DNA of 64,000 nucleotides from Tribonema minus (lineage: Eukaryota; Sar; Xanthophyceae; Tribonematales; Tribonemataceae), in NCBI GenBank assembly GCA_017506865.1, contig JAFCMP010000514.1, forward strand, positions 1,488,001 through 1,552,000. Direction: 5' to 3'. The position numbers and the translations under genes were made by a program. Under the pieces are notes generated by a model. It was not told the DNA's origin, ran no database searches, and worked only from the letters and a program-made list of their open reading frames with translations. This document shows, piece after piece, positions 48,801 through 57,800 of the stretch (its first letter is position 1; each line of letters begins with the position of its first letter).

Positions 48801-51800
48801 GAGCGCACTACACAAGTACAGAAAAGTACACGTTTTCGACCCTGCACAGTCAGGCTTGTGTCAGCATTGCACGTGCGCCTCAACTGCTTCAACAAGAAAA
48901 GAGAAGAAATAACTATTTCCTGCATAGTACAACTGAAATGTTTAAATCCTGCAGAGGGCATGCCAAGTGAGTCACGATACGACACGTTAGCCCGTAGTGT
49001 AACGTACCTCTTCAAGAGCCTTGCGCAGCTCCACAACCAGGGCGCTGTCAGGGTTGTGCACGCGCCGCAGCCACTTCAACAGGCGACTCTCCTCCTGCCC
49101 CCTCCCCCCTGCCGCCGCCACCACAAACCCCTCTACAGTGCCCTCTGGGTCCCCCCATGCCGCTGCTTTCCTCACTGCTGAGCCACCAAACACCGCAGCA
49201 GTTGGAAGAGGCAGCCATCAATTAGTTTACCCGGCCGGTGTACAACAGGCACAACTCCAATCGCGCCGTGGTACAGTGCACATGATCGCGCTTTGAAGGT
49301 GAAAGGGGGGGGGGGACTCAGACCCGGGCACTTGCACCATTGACATATGCCAACTTCAACTTCAAGTACTCATATGACGTGCTCTGAACGCGATCGAGGG
49401 AAGGGCACCCACACCTGAGCACTGACACAGATGCGCTGAGCCGTGCCCCACATGCGTGCGCAGCGTTGCCGCAGCACCAATTTTGGTTTTCTGCATATCT
49501 CTTAAACTTGATCTCACAAATCCATGAACTCCTGTGATTCCTGTTATGATGCGCACGCCCGCCGAACGCCGAGCACGCCTGTGCGCGCTGGAGCCAATAC
49601 TGATGGCAGTGGGCATGGTCACCGGTACGCGCACCCCCGCCCCCCTGTGCGAATGCGGTGTCGAGCGCTGAGCGCCCTTCTCGCGCGCGCGCCCGCAGCG
49701 GCCCGAGTCGTACCTCAAGTATCCAATGCGCTTGGACCCTAGCCAAATCCACTCAATAGTTAATAATGACTACTTCTGTACGGTGGTACCCCCAACTGCT
49801 AAAAGTAATCAAACACCTACTAAATGACTACTCCTGTATGTGGTATGACCCCTAACTGTTGAATTAGCTACATGTACCTGAAGGCGCCGGCGTCGACAGC
49901 GCCACCTCGACCCGAGGAAAATCGCCGACGGCCATTGGTGTGTAATACATACCTACGTTCCGGCCCTACGTCGCACATGTGCGTCTGCAATGACGGGAGT
50001 CGTACCTGCCCTACACCGTGGCGTCGTCCGCTCAATACTTCAGAAACAACTACTCCTATACTGTGGTACGCCTTCTAACGGCGTAAGTCATTCAAAAGAC
50101 TACGTCTGAACCACTACTTCTAGATAATGTACTTCGAAGTATGACCCTTACATGACTGCTCAATAGCTACATGTACGTAAGGACTTGTATTTATAAAGGC
50201 CCAAGGGAGGCCGGGTTGCCTATGCTATCGAAAAGCTTGCGTCAACGCAGCAGCCTAGTCTGCGCTCTGCCCTAGGAGCCTGGATACCGGCGCTGCAACA
50301 CAGCCCAGCATTCGCGCTTCGCGTGTGTACGCCATGACGCGCTCCGCCAACTCCCGCGCCAGCGAAACGCTTAGCTCAATGAGGATCTGACGCTTAGCTA
50401 ACCCGGCCTTGCATAACACATCCGCCTTCCCCCCCCCTGAGCACAGTACCTGCAGGGTTGCTAACCCTAACCCTAACCCTAACCCTAACCCTAAGTTGAC
50501 GGCGCCACCGCGGACCACTCAATACTCAAACAACTACTTGGGCACCATGGTCTGACCCCTCACGGCGTAAATTAGTTTATTTTTCAGGACAGCTGCCTTT
50601 AAACACATACTTGTAAATATAATATATGACCCCTACGTAACTGCTAATTAGCTAGTTGTTAACTACTTCTATATTATGGTATGACCCCTAACTGCTAAAA
50701 ATGGTTGTAATACTTTTTCTTCAAACTACTTCTTCTACATGAGGTATCACACCTAATTGCTAAATAGCCACATGCACCTGCGGGCGTCGGCATCGACGGC
50801 GCCACCGCGGCGTAGTCCACTCAATAATTAAACTACAACCTCTGTGCCGTGGTATGACCCGGAACGGTGTAAATCGAAGAAGAAAAAAAGCTCTTGCTGA
50901 ACAGCCGCCTTTAAACGACTACTTCTACCTCAGGTATGACCCCTGACTGCTAAATAGTTGCGCATACCTGCGGGCGTCGGCGTCGACGGCGCCACCGCAG
51001 CGTAGTCCGCGCGGCGGCCGCAACGCGCGCAGCGGCGGCGCGCCGTGCGGAGCGCTGCCACAACACGCGCCCTGCCGCGCCGCAGCGACTGCCGCAGCTG
51101 GATCGCCTCCAGTCGCCGCCTACAGAAGGTGCGGGGACGGCGTTTTTTTCTTGAGGTTGGTCGGCGGGGCAACGTTAGTTGATGTTCTGGTGTGCTCCAG
51201 AAGTCCAAAGCTGGTAGAATTTGTTGAATGCGGCATGCCGTGCGGTCTTGCAGCGTGTCTGCAAAGTGCCTTTGCAAGTCCTTGACGCTTTGCGCGATGC
51301 GTTCTCTGCAGCGTGACAAAGTTGGGAACACTGAAAACCACACAACGGCTGGTTTCTTTGACAAAGGAATAAAACTTTTGGTTTGTTAAACTTCTTGTAA
51401 ATTGTCAAGGATTTTGTTTCAAAAAGAGCAACAAAATACACTTTTATCATTTGATAAACTCTAGTGTAGGAAATTCATCGTATTATAGTGGGGCAATTGT
51501 TTACAAGATGGCTATGGGGCGTAAGTGGGAGTGAACGATAGAATCCGCATGTGTGGACAGAAAACATTTTCCCAAAAAAGGGGTCACCAATTGACGAGTG
51601 TCACCGACACAAACTTGATGGCTATCCAAGAACTTGAGTAATTGAAATTGAATTGCTCGTGCATCTTTTATTTTTTCTGTGACATGATTTTAAAGAAGCA
51701 ATCATGAGATCCAGCAGATAATTCATTATCTTCCAATCAGCATCGCATAGTTCACACTTCCTCATTTACTTTTCTTGGGTCGTGTATTTTCTGTTGCCAT

Positions 51801-54800
51801 TGTTTCAATTGCAGTGTGGTGTAAACACGAACAATATCGAACCTGCAGCGGGAGGGAGCTGCACCACATATTGAAGTTCCAAGACCACTTGAATAGTTTG
51901 TGCATGCGTATCGCACCATGAAACCTCACAATTGCACTAACAGCATCTAGTCCTCTACATGCATGCACGTGAAAAAAAAAAACACGCATGCACGTGAAAA
52001 TAAATCACATGCATGCACATGAAAGAAGAAATCACAGCACCCAGGTGTACATTATCCCCTTTATAAATACAAGTCCATAAGTACATTATTCCCTCGGGCC
52101 TTCATAAATGCTAGTTCATAAATAAATATAAGGCCACAAGTACATATTTCCTTGCACTTGACCTCCGTTTGTCGCACCTTTCTAGCCATATCGTCTGTGC
52201 GGGGAATGCGGCATGAAGGTTTGCCTCTGCCGCGCTGTGAGAATCCCTGCAGGTGTCACCAAGAATAAATATGAGCGATTAATGAGGAATGTCCCAGATG
52301 GGCGCCGCATGTGGGCGGACTTAGCAGCTTTGATTTCAGTGTTTTCGGCAAAGTCGGGGCCAGAAACCAGGAACCAGCAGGGGGCACAGAAATGGGGGGG
52401 GGGGCAAGCACTTGGTAGACACTCTGCTTGACCACACGACAGCATCGACTGTTTTTGGTTTACATTGCACCCCGCTGACTTGTCTGAACCCTTGCTAGTT
52501 GCCAGGATATCCAGTGTCACCTACCGTAAGCCCTTGCATGCACCAGGCCGAACAACTTCAGGGCCTGACCCCAACCTAACCCTAGCCCTAACCCTAACCC
52601 TAACCCTAACCCTAACCCTAACCCTAATCCTAATCCTCCGGCTAACAGTTCCGCAAGATGCCGCCATTTTTGGCTGAGGTCCCTTTAAAGGCACAATACA
52701 AATGCCAGTGGAAGAGTGTACGTGGAGTGCTGGGCAAACGTCAATGCGGGAGTGCACGTGAGGCACTACTTGTACTTCAATTCTTGAGGCATGAGATTGT
52801 CTACATCTATTCATAGATACAAAAAACAGGTGCTAACACCAGAAACCCTACGGACGTGCTTCCATTTGATATTGACTCTTGAAGTACACCGCGCAGACGT
52901 TGCCCCCGCCTGGTGAAAGCTCTGCAGTGCGACACTGGCATCACCACATTCGCCTCTTTTGAGCGAACGCACAGCTGCTTTTCGGGCGCACCGTAACGCC
53001 GGGCCTCGATGCAATGATCGCGGCAGCATTCGCGAGTGCCGCACTTTCACACGCCGCGGCAGTTACACTTGTGGTGCCTGAGCTGTGGGGCTCACCGCAC
53101 CTGCTGGAAGCTCGGCGTTGCTGCTGCCGAAGGCGCGCACCGCGCACATAGCATCGCCAGCAGCGTCAAGACAGAACCGATAGAACTTCAAATCAAGTGA
53201 CGCGCCGCAGCGGCTACAATCTGTGTTTGTTTACTGAGCACTGGTGTGCTGTACTCACCGCGCCTGCTGGAACCTCTGCAGCGCGGCACCGCCGCTGCAA
53301 CCAAATAGAGCTCTGAATGAAGTGATACATGGACATGCCTGATTGAGCACTGGTGTGCCGTGCTCACCGCGCCTGCTGGAAGCTCTGCAACGCGGCGCCG
53401 CCGCTGCCGAACGCGCGCAGGCACAGGTGCGCGAGATACGCATTCAGCGCGGGCAGCCCCCCCAGGTAGAGCGCCAGCAGCACCGACGACAGCGCGTAGT
53501 TGCACAGACCGCTGCGGCTCGCGCAGCCCATCACGGCGACCGGCGCAGCGCCGCCCGGCAGCACCTGATTGGGTCAGGGTTTGAGTCAGGGGTTAGAAGT
53601 AGGGTATGATTAGGTTTAACATTAGGGCCAGGAGTGACTGCTGCAGCTTGTGCACGTTGTGACGGTGACCGGCGCAGCGCCGCCTAGCAGCACCTTGGGT
53701 GTTGAGGGTTGAGATAGTGTTTTTGTGGGCAGGTTTAGTTCAACGGCAACCGGCGAGGCAGCACCTGATTGGGTCAGGGTTTGGGTCAGGGGTTAGAAGT
53801 AGGGTTTTTCGTTAGGTTTAGGGTTGAGGTTAGGTGCGACCGCTGTGGCTGGCGCAGTCCATGATGGCGACCGGCGTGGCGCCACCTGGCAGCTTCTGAT
53901 TGGGTCAGGCTATTCAGGAGTTAGACTACAAGAAGGGTTTTGCACAGGTTTAGGTTAGGGTTAGGCGCGAGTGGTGCGGGCGGTGCAGTCCATGACGGCG
54001 GCCGGCGCGGCTGCGCCTGGCAGCAGTTGATTGGGGGATTGGAATCAGGGTCAAGCCTGAACGAGAATGTCAAATAAAATGCACAGGGGGCAGTTGGATC
54101 AGGCCGCCTTGAGTGGCGCACTCTGTTACTGGCGCCAAGTCGCGGCTCCTGATTGGGTAGCGCGAGTGCGTTTGCGCCATGACATTGTAGCTGAATCTTG
54201 ATGTTTTGTCAAATCATCAACAGGAGGTGGTCAACAGCGTGCTACAATCTGTGCCGTTCACCTGCACTCTTTACCGCGTGTGGGAAACCTGGACCATGGC
54301 GCCGGATTATATCATCATGGACGGGCAACATGATGTTTTGCATATTCACAACGTTGTACGGACTCAAATGCACACCAGCGGTCAAACAATAACGCAGCCC
54401 GACTCAGCATGACAAGCGCGCACCTGCGGCGGAAAGGCCGCGTAGTAGCACGCGATGTTGAAGTTGTGACGCGCGCGCACGGGGATCGCAGTCGTGTCGT
54501 TCCAGTCCACCATGGGCGACAGCGCTTGCAGGACGGAGACGCTCACGGGCAAGTAGATGATGCTCAGCACCAGCAGGCACATGCGGACCTGCAGACAAGG
54601 GCACACAACGCATCCCCAAGATTAGCAGGGGTTATCATGACTCCACAACATCTGAATGACTCCGACTTCGCTCCGTGGAGCTGTGACTCATGGTCTTACG
54701 ACTTGTACTCTGCTCCGGGGAGCTGGCACCAAGAAGCGGAGCTGGCGACAACTCCAAGAGCGGAGTCGGAATAACCCCTGGAAATGAGGTTTCCTTGCGC

Positions 54801-57800
54801 ACTGATAGCACCGTGGTTAGCTGCGTACGATCTCTTGCGCAGTGAGTTGAAGCTGTGATATCTATGGCTGGGCTCACATAGACAACCTCATCATGCCTTG
54901 AGCAGTTATATTTAGGGGTGCGCTGAAAACTTAACGCTTTGAATTGGCCAAGCCAACGCACAACTCGCGTGCGTTGGCTTCTGTGGAGGTGACCATGTAC
55001 GCAAAGTGCAGCCGTACTCAGTACATTGTGTTTCGGCGGTCCAAAACGCCAGTGGGGGCACCTCTGACCAAATGAAAGCACTACTCGTACTTTTATAAAA
55101 GTAAATACGCACAAAGAGGCAGGCCATACAACTGTGACCCCTTGTGGCCAATGATTCACGAGCAACGAGGCATCCCGCTTCAAACCACCTGCGACTACCT
55201 TGTGCAACCCTGCCTGTTGCAAATGCATCCACCTAATCTCCACTTACCTACACGCCTCATTGCTACGTGTACCTGCCTATTCTGCTTTGCGCATACCCAT
55301 GCATGCCTAAACCTACCTTGCCGCCGCCATCAGCCTGACCCTCATTCTGCACGACAAATTAGCATCGCGCCGTGCGTACCAAACTGAACCGACTACTGAA
55401 CCACCCCATCTACTCACTGAAGACCTGCACACCTGCGCCTACCTTCGTCGCCACCTCCGTGACCATGGTCTTGACAAAGACTCGGAGGCGTACCGTGCAG
55501 TGTCGCATAACCTAAGTGACATATAAGTATACCTACCTGCCTATGACTATGACTATACCTACCTATGCCTACGTCCATATCTACCTTCCCCGCCACCACC
55601 GCCCTGACCATGTTCCCAAATGAGTACTTGGCAGTGTGCCGCGCGGCGTCGCGCATACCCCAGGTGATATATACCTACCTACCTATGCCTATAGACCTAT
55701 ACCTACCCACCGTCCTAACCATGATGCCGAACGAGTTTGCGTCGTGCCGCGCGGCGTCGCGCATACCTAAGTGATATACACACTTACCTACCGATGCCTA
55801 TAGACCTATACCTACCCACCGTCCTAACCATGATCTTGAACGAGTACTTGTTGTTGTGCTGCGCGGCGTTGCGCATACCCCAAGTGATATATACCTACCT
55901 ATGCCAGCGCTCAAACGCACCTTTGCCGCCACCACCGCTCTGACCATGATCCCGAACGAGTACTTGGCGTCGTACCGCGCCGGCGTCGCGCATATTTAAG
56001 TACTGTTACCTAATATATACCTACTTACCTACCTACTCAGGCCTATACCTACCTTTGCCGCCACCACCGCCCTGACCATGATGCCGAACGAGTACTTTGC
56101 GTCGTGCCGCGCAGCATACTTTTGAAAGTGACATACCTACCTACCTACGGCCTATACCTACCCATGTGTACCGATACGCACCTTTGCCGCCACCACTGCC
56201 CGAACCATGATGCCGAACGAGTACTTTGCGTCGTGGCGCGCGGCGTCGCGCAGCCGCAGATGTATCGCGAACGACAGCGCGACCACGATGCCGCCGAGCA
56301 CTGATGCCAGCGCGGCCAGCGACACGGCGGCGCCCGCGACGACAGCCTCCGGGAAGGCGAGGTCGCCATATATGCGGAGCGCTGCCACGATGGCCGCCGC
56401 TACAGACCCCCAGGCGAGGTACCGCAGCAGCTGCGCGGGGAAAGGGGGGAGTGAAGGATAGGGGGCTGATGCGGTGGAAGCAGTTGATGTGGAGGGTTCA
56501 AGTTGAAGTGTGGGTTGAAGTGCGGTGAGGCGTGCGTGACAAAGTCGCCACGCAATAGAGGGCAGCGCCGCTGACAAATAGAATTCAAGGGTGCTCTGCT
56601 CACAGCTATGTCCACACTTGCTCAACGCTGCTTGCCGCTCCTCCACAGGGAAGTAAGCAAACTATATATGCTGAGGCGTACAAGATGGAGCTGAGACTGA
56701 AAAAATTGTCATGCACGGAGGCCAGGAGCTCTGACCATAAGCACATCACACAGAACTGCAGAAGAATTCAAACAAATCAATGACGCATTTTCTGCAGTGT
56801 ACATGTTTTGTACAAACCTCAACGTAAACGCAGTGTCTTCTGCGAAGCACTCACGCTGCGCGTGTACCAGTGCGTTAGGTACAGCCGCTCCCAGCAGCGG
56901 CACGCCGCGGGGTCCGCATAGTCAAGTACTTTGCAAACAAGTATTTTAAAGAATTCAACGACACACACAAAATCTGCAGTGTATATTTTTCAGACAAACC
57001 CCTATGTACACGCAATTTGATCCATGTACATACATAGTGATTGTCGTTGAGACACTCTCAGACTGTCACACGACATGTAGATTCCGTACAGCAAGCTTCA
57101 AGTTAGATGCCATTCATCTGGGCTTTTATGCGCCCTGAGCGAGAATTAATAAAAAGCACATACATAGCACTCACGCTGCGCGTGTACCAGTGCGTGAGGT
57201 ACAGCCGCTCCCAGCGCCGGCACGCCGCAGGATCTGCGTAGTCGGGCATCGACAGCACGTGCAGCAGCACAAAGACCGCAAACGCCGGCACCGCCGCCTC
57301 CGCCGTGTAGCCCACTACGGACCGGTAGTGCCAGAGGCTGAGGCCATCGGGGAGGGTGTAGCCGGCGCGATGCTCCGCCCAGCGCAGCAGCCACGGCAGC
57401 GGGCTGCAGCATGTACATGCGTAAGGACACACATGGTGCGTGAGCCGCGCGCGCATTTACGCAGCGCTTGGAGGCGCGGTGCTCCGCCCAGCGCAGCAGC
57501 CAGGGCAGCAGCCTGCGGCGGCGATGTACCATTTATTTCTTGAAATGGTACTGCTTGAGCTGACGAGGAGTGCTGTCTGTTGTTAACGATGAACAACAGA
57601 GAGAGTGCCCGTATTGGGAGTAGTACCTTGACCAGGAGCAACTTTTCCAACTTGTATACATACGCACGCGTGTCTGGTGTCGGCGGTACTTCAAAGTAAG
57701 TATGTGTGAAAACAGCGCCTGTCAACCTTGGACAACTCTTGTGACCTGACAAGTAAGAAACCCAGCGCAGCAGCCAGGGCAGCGGCGGCGATGCATATGG

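Noticed and set aside
49318..49750. GC-rich segment as an extra exon of gene 4
   Set aside because: No acceptor/donor pair gives the phase 1-to-1 exon needed between 50968 and 49177; direct joining of those exons fits.
52213..52431. Plus-strand open frame MKVCLCRAVRIPAGVTKNKY...
   Set aside because: Composition looks protein-like but it is short, has no recognised domain, and lies in an intron of gene 4.
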